From the NCBI GenBank assembly GCA_947072565.1, contig CAMTIM010000022.1, positions 210,463 to 274,462 of the forward strand: DNA of 64,000 bases. The letters are read 5' to 3'. Source of the stretch: an uncultured Peptostreptococcaceae bacterium (lineage in GTDB: Bacteria; Bacillota; Clostridia; Peptostreptococcales; Peptostreptococcaceae). The position numbers and the translations under genes were made by a program. Of this stretch, positions 8,464-18,218 are shown in pieces; position 1 is the first letter of the stretch; the number at the start of each line of letters is the position of its first letter. Below the pieces are notes generated by a model. The model was not told where the DNA came from, did not search any database, and saw only the letters and a list, made by a program, of their open reading frames with translations.

Positions 8464-9136
8464 CCTTTATATATTCTAATTTATTAGGTACATTCATTTT
8501 TTGAAGAGTTATATTTTTATCAACTTTAAATTCTACTTTTATAGGATAATTATTCTCTATATTTGTTAAATAATTATTTTTTTTATTTATGTATTTATAT
8601 AATTTATCATAATCTCCGATAACTTTTATTTCATAAGGTTGTGCAATTGGAACAGAATTTATGTTTATATGATTTCCTGCTAAAACTATTGCTGAATATT
8701 GATTAAGTCTTTCTCCATTTATAGATATTAGCTTTGCTCCATTTATTTTAAGTTCATTGATAATGTTAATTAGTATCTTATTATAATCAATTATATTTGC
8801 TATATTCCCTGCCTCTTCATTTAAAGCGTCTATATTTATAACTACCCCACTATTAGTAATGTCAGTGTATGATAAGCTTGATTTTAGATTGTCTACTTTT
8901 TTTATATTTTTTTCATCTTCATATTTTATTTTTAATTTTTCTAACTCTTTTTCTATGTTTTCTTTTTCTTTGTTTAATTTCTTAATATTTTTATTTGCTA
9001 TGTATATTTCTTTTTTAATACCTTCATCTTTGCTTATGTACATATCTTTTTTTCTTTCATACTCTCTATTTGTCATTCCAATGAATACACCTAACATAGC
9101 ACTAGTTATTATTATCAACACATATCTATTTTTCAT
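8456..9136 (-). CDS. DUF881-family membrane protein, first gene of the pilus operon
   Basis: 226 residues. An N-terminal membrane segment (about residues 5-22) is followed by a long coiled coil (about 35-80, rich in Lys/Glu) and a domain with the DUF881 signatures: GVVINIDA, a segment around NELKINGAKLISINGERL, and the segment around PYEIKVIGDYDKL. DUF881 proteins (YlxW/YlxX type) are usually near division genes in Firmicutes; their role is unknown. Here the gene opens a type IV pilus operon and overlaps pilB, which suggests an envelope-spanning accessory role in the pilus machine. An AGGGAG site precedes the ATG. Confidence 0.82.
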   Translation of the reverse strand: MKNRYVLIIITSAMLGVFIGMTNREYERKKDMYISKDEGIKKEIYIANKNIKKLNKEKENIEKELEKLKIKYEDEKNIKKVDNLKSSLSYTDITNSGVVINIDALNEEAGNIANIIDYNKILINIINELKINGAKLISINGERLNQYSAIVLAGNHININSVPIAQPYEIKVIGDYDKLYKYINKKNNYLTNIENNYPIKVEFKVDKNITLQKMNVPNKLEYIKGE

Positions 9137-9180
9137 ACCAATATACTCCCTATAAATTTAATTTTAAATATCATTTTATA

Positions 9181-9223
9181 TTCATTCTAAACTTGTACAT
9201 ACTGATTATACTTCATTCTAAAC
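9181..9223 (-). repeat. Two 12-bp direct repeats upstream of the pilus operon
   Basis: GTTTAGAATGAA occurs twice on the minus strand (9181-9192 and 9212-9223), 31 bases (about three helical turns) apart, each followed closely by an A+T-rich hexamer of TATAAT type. They lie 45-90 bases before the first pilus gene and look like a tandem regulator-binding site or duplicated promoter. Confidence 0.45.
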
Positions 9224-9243
9224 ATTTATGCTTTTATTATAGT

Positions 9244-9297
9244 AAAAAGCTATAGAATTTATGTATGAATTAATACATACTTATTTCTATAGCTTTT
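9244..9297 (-). terminator. Terminator of the twin P-loop gene
   Basis: A 13-bp outer inverted repeat (AAAAGCTATAGAA / TTCTATAGCTTTT) encloses a second one (GTATG / CATAC). On the minus strand it ends in a T run. It separates the gene ending at 9312 from the pilus operon. Confidence 0.8.
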
Positions 9298-9311
9298 ACA
9301 TTTAATAAAAT

Positions 9312-10385
9312 TTATTTTTCATATTTTAAAATTCTTTTTACTAACTCAATTCTTAAATTTTCAATTTCATTAAAGTTCATATTAGGAACATAATATGATT
9401 CTATAATATCATGCTTATCTTTAGCTTTTTTTAAGTTTGAAATAGCTATATTTATCAACTCATCAAGTATTTTTTTATCAAATTTTATTTCTTCTTCGTA
9501 CTTAGATAATTTGTTTATATTTAGATGTTTATTTAAATCAATAGTATTCTGTCCTTCAAATAAGCTACTTGTTGTTATTCCTATATCTAAATCTTTAATT
9601 ATTATAGTTTCTAGCTTTTCTTTTATAAGAGGACAATGGTATACTTCTACATTCATTCCCTTTTGAACAGCTTTGTCACATATTTTTTGTAGGAATGTAG
9701 TTTTTCCTGTTCCAATATCTCCATTTAAATAATAAACTTTAGATACTTCACTAAGGATACTATCAGTTTGATCTATGTGACCTTGTGGAGTTATAGCAGT
9801 TCCAAATAAATGTCTTTCTTGTTTGTATATTCCAGTATTACTAGTTTCTTTAAATAAATCATATATAAAATGCTCTGTTAATAAGTTTACTTGACCAAAA
9901 TCCATACAATCTTTATATTTTTCTTCTATATCCTTATATATAGGCTCTGAAGATTTTAAAAATTTGTATGCTCTTTTAAATGAGTTACCTATGTCTTTTC
10001 CGCTTTCTACAATTTCATGTTTATTTTTTTCTAAGTTTTCTAAATTCCAATAATCACCTAAGTTAACTACTTCATCTATAGCTCCTGGATCCTTAGGATC
10101 AACTATATGAGGAGCTGTTCCATCTAATAAAACTACACCTAGTTTTTTTATTACAACTCCATCTAGAGAGTCTGGATCTGATGGACAGTGATGTAATTCA
10201 ACTTCATATCCATTTTCTATAAATTGTCTTACTATTTTCTTCATCAATGACGATTTCCCTACACCTGGACCACCTTTCAAGCAAAAAATTCTATTTACAT
10301 TAGTTGGAATCATATATTCAAAAAAATTGAATGATCCATTTGCTGTGTTACCACCTGGGAATAAATGTCTAACTTTTTCTTCCAT
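9312..10385 (-). CDS. Twin P-loop ATPase of the PRK06851 type
   Basis: 357 residues with two complete nucleotide-binding loops: GGPGVGKSS near residue 40 and GDIGTGKTT near residue 225, each followed by a similar segment ending in H-C-P (VELHHCPSDPDSLDG; VEVYHCPLIKEKLET). The protein is therefore an internal duplication of one P-loop domain, as in the uncharacterised PRK06851 group of clostridia and bacilli. The role is unknown; a nucleotide kinase or switch function is possible. AGGGGG precedes the ATG. It is monocistronic, with its own terminator. Confidence 0.75.
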   Translation of the reverse strand: MEEKVRHLFPGGNTANGSFNFFEYMIPTNVNRIFCLKGGPGVGKSSLMKKIVRQFIENGYEVELHHCPSDPDSLDGVVIKKLGVVLLDGTAPHIVDPKDPGAIDEVVNLGDYWNLENLEKNKHEIVESGKDIGNSFKRAYKFLKSSEPIYKDIEEKYKDCMDFGQVNLLTEHFIYDLFKETSNTGIYKQERHLFGTAITPQGHIDQTDSILSEVSKVYYLNGDIGTGKTTFLQKICDKAVQKGMNVEVYHCPLIKEKLETIIIKDLDIGITTSSLFEGQNTIDLNKHLNINKLSKYEEEIKFDKKILDELINIAISNLKKAKDKHDIIESYYVPNMNFNEIENLRIELVKRILKYEK

Positions 10386-10500
10386 AATTAAAACCCCCTA
10401 AGATTTAGCTTCTATCTTATTAAAATATTAATAAGTGGCTGTTTATGTTACTAATATAATGTTTATTTTATGTAAAATTTTAAATTTAATCCATTTATAA

Positions 10501-10549
10501 AAAAAAGAGTAGTAATTTTGGTAATATACCCAAATTACTACTCTTTTTT
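10501..10549 (-). terminator. Terminator of lon-engB
   Basis: A perfect 18-bp inverted repeat (AAAAAAGAGTAGTAATTT and its complement) with a 13-base loop starts one base after the engB stop codon and gives a T6 run on the minus strand. Confidence 0.88.
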
Positions 10550-10550
10550 A

Positions 10551-11162
10551 CTAATCTACAGTTATTTCATAACCGTGTTCACTATATTGATTTATTACTT
10601 CAGCCCAAACTTCTTCTACACCTGTTTTCTTAAGAGAAGATATTGGAATTACTTTCTCATCTTTTTCTAATTGTAATTTTTTCCTTATTATACTTATGTG
10701 TTTTTGATATTGACCTCTAGATATTTTATCTGCTTTTGTAGCTATTACTACACAGTTATATCCAAAGTGCTTTATCCATTCATACATCATAACGTCATCA
10801 TTAGTAGGTTCATGTCTAATGTCTACAAGTAAGAAAATAGCGCATAATTCATCTCTATCTTCTAAATATCTTTCCATTATAGTTCCCCATTTATCTTTTT
10901 CAGACTTAGCTATTTTAGCATATCCATAACCTGGAAGATCTGTAAAGAAAAATTCATTATTTATAAGATAGAAATTTATAGTTCTTGTCTTACCTGGAGT
11001 TTGACTAGTTCTAGCAAAATTTCTTCTGTTTAATAAAGTATTTACTGTTGATGATTTTCCTACGTTTGATCTACCAACTAAAGCTATTTCTGGTATACCT
11101 TCATCTGGGTACTGTGATTTATTTACTGCACTCATTGTTATCTCTGAGCTTCTGATTTTCAT
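10551..11162 (-). CDS. engB: Ribosome biogenesis GTPase EngB (YsxC/YihA)
   Basis: 203 residues, the usual length. The GTPase motifs are in order: G1 GRSNVGKSS (about 30-38), a G2 region around [12 protein letters not shown]3 DLPGYGYA, G4 TKADK and G5 ISSLKKTG. EngB assists assembly of the 50S ribosomal subunit in the cytoplasm. Its ATG shares one base with the lon stop codon (TAATG), so it is translationally coupled to lon; the lon-engB pairing is common in Firmicutes. Confidence 0.95.
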   Translation of the reverse strand: MKIRSSEITMSAVNKSQYPDEGIPEIALVGRSNVGKSSTVNTLLNRRNFARTSQTPGKTRTINFYLINNEFFFTDLPGYGYAKIAKSEKDKWGTIMERYLEDRDELCAIFLLVDIRHEPTNDDVMMYEWIKHFGYNCVVIATKADKISRGQYQKHISIIRKKLQLEKDEKVIPISSLKKTGVEEVWAEVINQYSEHGYEITVD

Positions 11163-13510
11163 TATTTTTCACCATTCCTTAATAGTGCATGTTCTAACAC
11201 TTGATCCATATGTTCAACAAGCACAAATTCCATTTTTTCTTTTATGTTTTGTGGTATTTCATCTAAATCTACTTCACATTCTTTTGGAAGTAGTATTTTA
11301 TTTATTCCTATTCTATGTGCTGCTAATAATTTTTCCTTAACTCCACCTACTGCTAATACTCTACCTCTAAGAGTTATTTCTCCCGTCATAGCTATATCAT
11401 TTGCTACAGGTATATTTGTTAAAGCTGATATAACAGCTAAAGCCATAGTTATACCTGCTGATGGCCCATCTTTTGGAACTGCACCTTCTGGTATATGAAT
11501 ATGGATATCTTTATTTTTGTAAAACTCAGGATCTATATCAAATCTGTCAGCTATTGATCTTATATAAGATATAGCAGTTTGAGCAGATTCTTTCATTACA
11601 TCTCCTAATTTACCAGTTAAAACAATTTGACCTTTTCCTTTTAAAACATTTACCTCTACAGTTAATGTTTCTCCTCCAACAGATGTCCATGCTAGTCCAG
11701 TTACTATTCCAACTTCAGGCTTAGTTCCAGCTGGTTGATGTTTATATCTATTTTTACCTAGATATTCATCTAAGTCTGTTTTAGTTATAACAAGTTCCTC
11801 TAAAGAAGGATTTTCTACATACTTCTTAGCAACTTTTCTACATATTTTAGCTAATTTTCTTTCTAAGTTTCTTACTCCAGCTTCTCTAGTATAAGAATCT
11901 ATTACATCTCTTATAGTGTCATCATCCATTTTTATAAATTCTTCTTTTAATGCATGATCTTTCATTTGCTTTGGAAGTAAGTATTTTTTAGCTATGTTTA
12001 ATTTTTCTTCTTCTATATATCCTGATACTTCTATTATTTCCATTCTATCTAGTAACGGTCTTGGTATACTACTTAAGCTATTTGCAGTAGTAACAAATAA
12101 TATCTTAGATAAATCAAAAGGCATTTCTAAGTAGTGATCTACAAAGTCCTTGTTTTGTTCAGGGTCTAGAACCTCTAACATTGCTGAAGATGGGTCTCCC
12201 TTATAGTCTGCTGACATCTTATCTATTTCATCTAATAAAAATACTGGATTTTTAGTTTTAGCTTCTTTTATTCCATTTACAATTCTTCCTGGAAGAGCTC
12301 CTACATAAGTTCTTCTGTGTCCTCTTATCTCAGCTTCATCTCTAACTCCACCTAAAGATATTCTTACAAATTTTCTACCTAAAGAATTTGCTATTGATTT
12401 AGCTATTGATGTTTTACCAACACCTGGAGGCCCTACTAAACATATAATTGGTCCTTTTAAAGACTTAGATAATGTTCTTATTGCTAAATACTCTAGTATT
12501 CTTTCTTTAACTTTTTCTAATCCATAGTGTTCATCATCTAATATCTCTTTAGCTTTAACTAAATCTAACTTGTCCCTTGTTTCATTGTTCCAAGGCATAG
12601 AAAATACTGTGTCTAAATACGATCTACTAACTCCTAAATCAGGAGACATAGGAGATACTCTAGAGAATTTTTCTATTTCCTTAGATATTTTTTCTTTAGT
12701 CTCTTTTGGTGCTTTTATCTTTTTAAGCTTTGCTCTATACTCATCAGCTTCAGAATTTATATCTTCTTCTTCACCTAATTCTTTTTGTATAGCTTTTAAT
12801 TGTTCTCTAAGGTAGTATTCTTTTTGAACTTTATTCATTTGTTTTTTTACTCTTAGAGTTATTTTTTTCTCGATTTTTAATATATCTATTTCTTCTAAAA
12901 GAATTGTGTATATAAGTTCTAATCTCTTTTTAATATCAAATTCTTCTAATATATTTTGTTTTTGGTCTGGTTTTAGATATATGTTAGATGCTATAGTGTC
13001 TATAAAACGATCCACATTCTCTATTTCTGCTAAAGATACAAGTATTTCTGGCGAAACTCTATTGCCTATGTTTATGTATTCTTCAAATGCATCAAATACG
13101 TTTCTTACAAAAGCTTCAACTTCTTTATCTTCATCTTGATTTTCCTCATCAAAAACTATCTCATCTACTACTGCTTGGAAATATCCATCCTCTAATTTTA
13201 TATCCTTAGCTCTACCTCTTGAAACTCCTTCTACTAATACACGTACTGTTTCTCCTGGTAATTTTATCATCTGCTTAACTTTACAGATTGTCCCAACGTG
13301 ATAAAAATCCTCTTCTGTGGGTTCATCAACTTCTGCCGCTTTTTGAGAAGTTAAAAATACTAATTCATCCGCTAGCATTGCTTCATCTAAAGCTTTAAGT
13401 GAAACTTCTCTGCCTACATCAAAATTTAATATCATATATGGGAATATCGCTAATCCTCTTAGGGGAATTAACGGTAATTCATGTTCTATCTTAGTATAAT
13501 TTTTGTCCAC
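11162..13510 (-). CDS. lon: ATP-dependent protease Lon
   Basis: About 782 residues, a typical bacterial Lon. The N-terminal substrate domain begins [17 protein letters not shown]; the AAA+ module has Walker [10 protein letters not shown] (about 355-363) and Walker B (VFLLDEID); the protease domain carries the catalytic Ser in DGPSAG (about 675) and its partner Lys downstream in the segment [12 protein letters not shown]. Lon degrades damaged and regulatory proteins in the cytoplasm. Three starts are possible: GTG 13519, ATG 13516 and GTG 13510. The strong AAGGAG at 13519-13524 lies only 2 bases from the ATG but 8 bases from the GTG at 13510, which I prefer. A good promoter lies just upstream. 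Confidence 0.95.
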   Translation of the reverse strand: MDKNYTKIEHELPLIPLRGLAIFPYMILNFDVGREVSLKALDEAMLADELVFLTSQKAAEVDEPTEEDFYHVGTICKVKQMIKLPGETVRVLVEGVSRGRAKDIKLEDGYFQAVVDEIVFDEENQDEDKEVEAFVRNVFDAFEEYINIGNRVSPEILVSLAEIENVDRFIDTIASNIYLKPDQKQNILEEFDIKKRLELIYTILLEEIDILKIEKKITLRVKKQMNKVQKEYYLREQLKAIQKELGEEEDINSEADEYRAKLKKIKAPKETKEKISKEIEKFSRVSPMSPDLGVSRSYLDTVFSMPWNNETRDKLDLVKAKEILDDEHYGLEKVKERILEYLAIRTLSKSLKGPIICLVGPPGVGKTSIAKSIANSLGRKFVRISLGGVRDEAEIRGHRRTYVGALPGRIVNGIKEAKTKNPVFLLDEIDKMSADYKGDPSSAMLEVLDPEQNKDFVDHYLEMPFDLSKILFVTTANSLSSIPRPLLDRMEIIEVSGYIEEEKLNIAKKYLLPKQMKDHALKEEFIKMDDDTIRDVIDSYTREAGVRNLERKLAKICRKVAKKYVENPSLEELVITKTDLDEYLGKNRYKHQPAGTKPEVGIVTGLAWTSVGGETLTVEVNVLKGKGQIVLTGKLGDVMKESAQTAISYIRSIADRFDIDPEFYKNKDIHIHIPEGAVPKDGPSAGITMALAVISALTNIPVANDIAMTGEITLRGRVLAVGGVKEKLLAAHRIGINKILLPKECEVDLDEIPQNIKEKMEFVLVEHMDQVLEHALLRNGEK

Positions 13511-13551
13511 TAACATCACTCCTTAAAGCGCTAGATTTTACTGCTTTATTT

Positions 13552-13580
13552 ATTATATATTTAAGAAACTTAATTTTCAA
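13552..13580 (-). promoter_or_regulatory. Sigma-A-type promoter of lon
   Basis: On the minus strand TTGAAA, a 17-base spacer and TATAAT lie about 40 bases before the lon start. I see no CtsR or CIRCE operator nearby. The rest of the lon/chromate divergent gap (13581-13728) shows nothing else clear. Confidence 0.7.
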
Positions 13581-13728
13581 CATTAATCCAAACTTATGCT
13601 TCATTTTACTCTTATTTTATTACATATCCAGAGTTATATTCATTTTTTAATTTTATCTAATTATAATTTCCGTTTATATGACTGAGTAACGCCACCATTT
13701 GAAGCTTTAGAATAAGATATGTTTATTA

Positions 13729-13737
13729 TGATATAAT
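13729..13737 (+). promoter_or_regulatory. Extended -10 promoter element of the chromate-type transporter pair
   Basis: TGATATAAT, a TG-N-TATAAT extended -10 element, lies about 43 bases before the ATG at 13780. The -35 position is not well conserved. Confidence 0.45.
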
Positions 13738-13779
13738 AGACATATACTTATATATTTTTAGAAGTTGGGAGGTTTTTTA

Positions 13780-14292
13780 ATGTTAAATTTATTTTTAACT
13801 TTCGTAAAGATTGGCACCTTTACATTTGGTGGTGGTTACGCAATGGTTCCTCTAATAGAAAACGAACTTGTTCATAAACAAGAACTTTTAACCTCAGAAG
13901 AGTTTATAGATTATTTATCTATAGCCCAAAGCTTTCCCGGTGTTTTAGCTGTTAACATATCTGTTTTATTAGGATATCGCCTTTATAAAATCCCCGGAGT
14001 TATAGTTTGCACCTTAGGCTCTATTTTTTCAGCATTTGTAATTGTTTTAGCATTATCGTATTTATACTTTAACAACGGATCTTCGCAATTGCTAAGTGCA
14101 TTTTTCAAGGGAGTTAGTCCCGTTGTAATTGCTCTATTATTCTATTCTTTCATTAGCATGCTCAACAAACTTCCTAAATCGAAACAAAATATCCTATTAT
14201 TAATTATATCATTTGTGTCAATTGGACTATTTAAAATAAATCCTATTTACTTAATAATAGCAGGAGGTGTATATAGCCTATGTCAAAAGTAA
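13780..14292 (+). CDS. Chromate-transporter-family membrane protein, first half-size subunit
   Basis: About 170 residues from the ATG at 13780, which has GGGAGG eight bases before it (a TTG at 13765 is upstream but poorly placed). It is one CHR domain: the N-terminal motif FVKIGTFTFGGGYAM, then LSIAQSFPGVLAVN, with five or six hydrophobic segments. The protein overlaps its partner at 14280 by 13 bp. Split CHR proteins work as pairs of half-size subunits with opposite membrane orientation; some export chromate, but the natural substrate here is unknown. Both genes are transcribed opposite to their neighbours. Confidence 0.88.
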   Translation: MLNLFLTFVKIGTFTFGGGYAMVPLIENELVHKQELLTSEEFIDYLSIAQSFPGVLAVNISVLLGYRLYKIPGVIVCTLGSIFSAFVIVLALSYLYFNNGSSQLLSAFFKGVSPVVIALLFYSFISMLNKLPKSKQNILLLIISFVSIGLFKINPIYLIIAGGVYSLCQK

Positions 14293-14804
14293 CACTACTT
14301 TTTCTTATCTTTTTAAAGATAGGCGCCTTTAGTTTCGGAGGTGGCTATGCTATGCTTCCATTTATTCAACAAGAATTTATAACTAAATATGGATTCATAT
14401 CAAACCAAGAATTTTTAGATTTATTAGCACTCTCTCAATCTACTCCTGGACCAGTAGCTATCAATTGTGCTACATTTGTTGGTTTCAAAGTTGCCGGCGT
14501 ATTAGGTTCTATATCTGCTTCAATCGGTGTTATAGTTTTTTCAGTAATAGGACTTACTCTAGTATCAAAATTATTCGATAAATTTAAAGATAATGCTAAA
14601 ATAGAAAATCTGCTTAAGGTCCTTAGACCTATAACGCTTGGATTTATATTATCGGCTGCATTTTCATCAACTTTAGACATATCGTGGAATTTGTATGAAA
14701 TATTAGCTTTCGTGTCTGCTTTTTATCTATTATATACAAAAAAAGTAGGCTCTATTTCTATAATTTTTATTTACGGTATTTTCGGTTTAATATTTTTACG
14801 TTAG
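14280..14804 (+). CDS. Chromate-transporter-family membrane protein, second half-size subunit
   Basis: 174 residues, one CHR domain. The motif FLKIGAFSFGGGYAMLPFIQ is followed by LALSQSTPGPVAIN; compared with the first subunit the second motif is closer to the canonical P-G-P. It has five or six membrane segments. AGGAGGTG inside the end of the upstream gene serves its ATG at 14280, so the subunits are translationally coupled. It converges on clpX with a shared terminator between them. Confidence 0.88.
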   Translation: MSKVTLLFLIFLKIGAFSFGGGYAMLPFIQQEFITKYGFISNQEFLDLLALSQSTPGPVAINCATFVGFKVAGVLGSISASIGVIVFSVIGLTLVSKLFDKFKDNAKIENLLKVLRPITLGFILSAAFSSTLDISWNLYEILAFVSAFYLLYTKKVGSISIIFIYGIFGLIFLR

Positions 14805-14823
14805 TTAAATAATACAATTAAAA

Positions 14824-14846
14824 AAGGAGCTGCAAAAGCTCCTTTC
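14824..14846. terminator. Bidirectional terminator between the transporter pair and clpX
   Basis: A 9-bp inverted repeat (AAAGGAGCT / AGCTCCTTT) with a 5-base loop has T-rich sequence on both strands and lies between convergent genes. Confidence 0.82.
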
Positions 14847-14851
14847 TTTTA

Positions 14852-16099
14852 TTATGCACTTTCTTCTTGATCTTTAAGTACTATAACTGGTTGTGCCCCT
14901 TCATCAACAGCTTCTTTTGTTACTATAACTTTTTTAACGTCATCTCTAGATGGAACTTCAAACATACTTTCCATCATCGTATTTTCAACTATACTTCTAA
15001 GTCCTCTTGCTCCTGTGTTTCTCTCTATAGCTTTTTTAGCTATAGCACGAAGAGCATCTTCTTCGAATTCTAGTGTAACATCATCTAGTTCTAGTAATTT
15101 CTTGTACTGTTTAACTAGAGCATTTTTAGGTTCTTTTAATATTCTCATTAGAGCATCTTCATCTAATAATTCTAAAGTTGCTACAACTGGAATTCTTCCT
15201 ATGAATTCTGGTATTATACCAAATTTCAGTAAATCCTCTGGAAGAACTCGAGCGTATACTTTACCTAAATTCATTTCTTTTTTACTTTCTATTTTTCCAC
15301 CAAATCCAAGTGTTTTTTCTGTACCACGTCTTTGGATTATTTTCTCTATTCCATCGAAAGCTCCTCCTAATATAAATAATATATTAGTAGTATCAATCTT
15401 TAAGAATTCTTGGTGAGGATGTTTTCTTCCACCTTGTGGTGGAACATTAGCAGTTGTTCCTTCTAATATTTTTAGAAGCGCTTGCTGAACACCTTCTCCA
15501 CTAACATCTCTTGTTATAGATGGATTTTCTGATTTTCTAGCAATCTTATCTATCTCATCTATATATATTATACCTCTCTCGGCTTTTTCTATATCAAAAT
15601 CAGCAGCTTGAATAAGTTTTAAAAGAATGTTTTCTACGTCTTCTCCAACATATCCTGCCTCTGTTAGTGATGTAGCATCTGCCATTGCAAAAGGAACATT
15701 AAGAGTTTTAGCTAAAGTTTGAGCTAATAAAGTTTTACCTGAACCTGTTGGTCCTAGTAAAAGTATATTACTCTTTTGAATTTCTATATCTTTAGTAGTA
15801 ACTTTTTTGTTATATATTCTTTTGTAGTGATTATATACAGCAACTGATAAAGTTTTCTTAGCTTTTTCCTGTCCTATTACATAATCATTCAAGATATCCA
15901 TCATTTCCTTTGGTTTTGGTAATGATGTAGTATCCTCTTCAATAGTTTCATCTACTTCTTCTTGGATTATTTCATCACAAAGTTCAACACATTCATCGCA
16001 TATATATACATTTGGTCCTGCAATTAATCGTCTAACTTGTTCTTGGTTTTTACCGCAGAATGAACATTTTAACTGTCTTTTTTCTTCGTATTTTGACAT
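14852..16099 (-). CDS. clpX: ATP-dependent Clp protease ATP-binding subunit ClpX
   Basis: About 415 residues from the ATG at 16099 (AAGAGGTG before it; the frame extends to a poorer GTG at 16108). The N-terminal zinc domain has CSFC and CDEC (about residues 12-37). The AAA+ module has Walker A GPTGSGKT (about 115-122), Walker B ([10 protein letters not shown]), a pore loop around GYVGED, and the sensor segment near NTGARGLRS. ClpX unfolds tagged proteins and feeds them to ClpP. It lies 19 bp after clpP and closes the tig-clpP-clpX cluster. Confidence 0.96.
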   Translation of the reverse strand: MSKYEEKRQLKCSFCGKNQEQVRRLIAGPNVYICDECVELCDEIIQEEVDETIEEDTTSLPKPKEMMDILNDYVIGQEKAKKTLSVAVYNHYKRIYNKKVTTKDIEIQKSNILLLGPTGSGKTLLAQTLAKTLNVPFAMADATSLTEAGYVGEDVENILLKLIQAADFDIEKAERGIIYIDEIDKIARKSENPSITRDVSGEGVQQALLKILEGTTANVPPQGGRKHPHQEFLKIDTTNILFILGGAFDGIEKIIQRRGTEKTLGFGGKIESKKEMNLGKVYARVLPEDLLKFGIIPEFIGRIPVVATLELLDEDALMRILKEPKNALVKQYKKLLELDDVTLEFEEDALRAIAKKAIERNTGARGLRSIVENTMMESMFEVPSRDDVKKVIVTKEAVDEGAQPVIVLKDQEESA

Positions 16100-16118
16100 A
16101 TTAAGCACCTCTTCCTAT

Positions 16119-16703
16119 CTACGGTCTTTTTGCAATTACTTCATCGATTAAGCCATATGCTTTAGCTTCACTTGCATCCATAAAGTTATCACGTTCAGTG
16201 TCCATTTGAATTTTTTCTAATGGTTGACCAGTTCTCTCTGATAATATCTTATTTAAAGTTTCCTTCATTTTTATTATTCGTTTAGCATGTATTTCTATAT
16301 CTGTTGCTTGACCTTTAGTTCCACCTAATGGTTGATGTATCATTATCTCACTGTTTGGTAAAGCAAATCTCTTTCCTTTTTCTCCTGCTGATAATAAAAA
16401 TGCTCCCATAGATGCAGCCATTCCTATACATATAGTACATACATCTGGCTTTATATATTGCATTGTATCATAAATAGCCATTCCAGCCGTTATGCTTCCA
16501 CCAGGTGAATTTATATATAAGTGTATATCCTTATCTGGATCGTCAGCTTCTAAAAATAATAACTGAGCAACTATAAGTCCAGATGTGACGTCATTTACTT
16601 CATCTCCTAGAAATATTATTCTATCTTTTAATAATCTAGAATATATATCGTACGATCTTTCTCCTCTTCCTGTTTGTTCAACTACTACAGGTACTAATGC
16701 CAT
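16119..16703 (-). CDS. clpP: ATP-dependent Clp protease proteolytic subunit ClpP
   Basis: 194 residues, the usual length. The catalytic Ser lies in [11 protein letters not shown] (about residue 98), the His in MIHQPLGG (about 123) and the Asp near residue 172 ([10 protein letters not shown]). ClpP forms the double heptamer that degrades substrates delivered by ClpX. AGGGGG precedes the ATG. Its position between tig and clpX is the standard Firmicute arrangement. Confidence 0.96.
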   Translation of the reverse strand: MALVPVVVEQTGRGERSYDIYSRLLKDRIIFLGDEVNDVTSGLIVAQLLFLEADDPDKDIHLYINSPGGSITAGMAIYDTMQYIKPDVCTICIGMAASMGAFLLSAGEKGKRFALPNSEIMIHQPLGGTKGQATDIEIHAKRIIKMKETLNKILSERTGQPLEKIQMDTERDNFMDASEAKAYGLIDEVIAKRP

Positions 16704-16743
16704 GGATCATACCCCCTCTATATCTTCTATTTTTTATATATAA

Positions 16744-16773
16744 TTTACAGTAGCCTAAATAGGCTACTGTAAA
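16744..16773 (-). other. Stable hairpin between tig and clpP
   Basis: A 13-bp inverted repeat (TTTACAGTAGCCT / AGGCTACTGTAAA) with a 4-base loop starts right after the tig stop codon. On the minus strand only AAATTA-type sequence follows, not a T run, so it may be a weak terminator, a processing site or a stabiliser. Confidence 0.5.
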
Positions 16774-16776
16774 AAA

Positions 16777-18063
16777 TTAAGCTATTATTGCGTTTTCAAC
16801 TAATAAGTCTATAGTTTTTCTTATTTTTATTTGATTTTTTATGTCTTCTATATCACTTTCTCTTAAAGAAGCTTTTAATTTTTCTACTTCCATATTGTAC
16901 ATAGATGACATTTTTTCTAATTCAGCACTGAAATCTTCATCACTAGAATCTATTTTTTCTGCATCAGCTATAGCTTCTAATACTAAAGAAGATTTTACTA
17001 ATTTAGCTGCATCAGCTTTTCTTTCTTCTCTTAATTCAGCTATATCTCTTCCTGTCATTTCTAATAATTGTTGTAAGTTTAATCCTTGATATTGTAATTG
17101 GTAGTTAAGTTCCATTAACATGTTGTCTATTTGTTGTTGTATCATAGACTCTGGAGCTTCTACTTCTGTATTAGCAGCAACTTTTTCAACTATCGTGTTT
17201 CTCATTTGAGCTTCTGAAGAATTTTTAGCTTCTTCTTCTAACTTAGCTCTAACATCAGCTCTTAACTCTGCTAATGTATCAAATTCACTTGCATCTTTAG
17301 CAAATTCATCATCTAATTCTGGTAATTCTTTTACCTTTACATCATTTACTTTTACATTAAATACTACTGGCTTTCCAGCTAAGTTTTCTGCATGGTATTC
17401 AGCTGGGAAAGTAACGTTAACTTCTACTTCTTCTCCTGCTTTTTTACCTATTAATTGCTCTTCAAATCCTGGTATGAAAGTGTTTGATCCTATAACTAAG
17501 TTATGGTTCTCACCTTTTCCACCTTCAAAAGCAACTCCGCTTTCAAATCCTTCAAAGTCTATTACAGCTGTGTTTCCATTTTCTATTGCTTTATCTTCAA
17601 CACTTACTAATCTAGCATTTTTGTTTAACATTTCATCTAAACTTACTTCTACTTCTGTTTCAGTTACATTATTGTCAATTTTAGCTATTTCTATACCTTT
17701 GTAAGCTCCTAATTCGAATTCTGGTTTAACTTCAACGTTAACAACCATAACTAATCCGTTATCTTGGCTTATTTCTTCAACATCTAAATCTGGTCTATCT
17801 ATTGGATCTATGTTTAATTCCTTTATAGCATTTGGATAAACTTCTGGGAATAATATTTCTATAGCATCGTTATAGAATATTCCTTTTCCGTATTGAGTTT
17901 CTATAACAACCTTAGGTGCTTTACCTTTTCTAAATCCTGGTATGTTGTATTTACCCTTGTTCTTGTTGTATGATTTTGTTACTGCTGCTTCAAATTTATT
18001 ATTATCTACAGTTATTTTTAAAGTAACTTTGTTGCCTTCTTTTTTAATTAATTCTGCTTTCAT
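16777..18063 (-). CDS. tig: Trigger factor, ribosome-bound chaperone and prolyl isomerase
   Basis: 428 residues. The ribosome-binding domain contains the signature GFRKGKAPK (about residues 44-52). A PPIase domain follows (about 150-245; segments AVIDFEGFESG and TFIPGFEEQLIG), then a helical C-terminal chaperone domain. It binds the ribosome exit tunnel and shields nascent chains. AGGAGG precedes the ATG and a good promoter lies at 18141-18170, so tig starts the tig-clpP-clpX transcription unit. Confidence 0.95.
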   Translation of the reverse strand: MKAELIKKEGNKVTLKITVDNNKFEAAVTKSYNKNKGKYNIPGFRKGKAPKVVIETQYGKGIFYNDAIEILFPEVYPNAIKELNIDPIDRPDLDVEEISQDNGLVMVVNVEVKPEFELGAYKGIEIAKIDNNVTETEVEVSLDEMLNKNARLVSVEDKAIENGNTAVIDFEGFESGVAFEGGKGENHNLVIGSNTFIPGFEEQLIGKKAGEEVEVNVTFPAEYHAENLAGKPVVFNVKVNDVKVKELPELDDEFAKDASEFDTLAELRADVRAKLEEEAKNSSEAQMRNTIVEKVAANTEVEAPESMIQQQIDNMLMELNYQLQYQGLNLQQLLEMTGRDIAELREERKADAAKLVKSSLVLEAIADAEKIDSSDEDFSAELEKMSSMYNMEVEKLKASLRESDIEDIKNQIKIRKTIDLLVENAIIA

Positions 18064-18140
18064 TAATTTAATCCTCCTATATCGTTATGTATAATTTGTA
18101 TGTGGAATCAATATCCATCGTACTCTAGTTCAACTCTTTA

Positions 18141-18170
18141 ATTATAGCACATAAGTTTTTTTATTTACAA
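18141..18170 (-). promoter_or_regulatory. Promoter of tig-clpP-clpX
   Basis: On the minus strand TTGTAA, an 18-base spacer and TATAAT with an extended -10 (TGCTATAAT) lie about 80 bases before the tig ATG. Confidence 0.6.
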
Positions 18171-18218
18171 GTATTCCCTTGATTTATAAAGCTTAGCTTT
18201 ACTTCTTATTAGCATATA

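Noticed and set aside
13681..13728. Possible riboswitch upstream of the chromate-type transporter
   Set aside because: The GAGTAACGCCACC stretch lies upstream of the predicted -10 element, and I cannot fold it into a known riboswitch class.
15015..15416. Plus-strand ORF of 133 residues inside clpX
   Set aside because: Antisense shadow of a highly conserved gene, with no ribosome site and Ser-rich composition.
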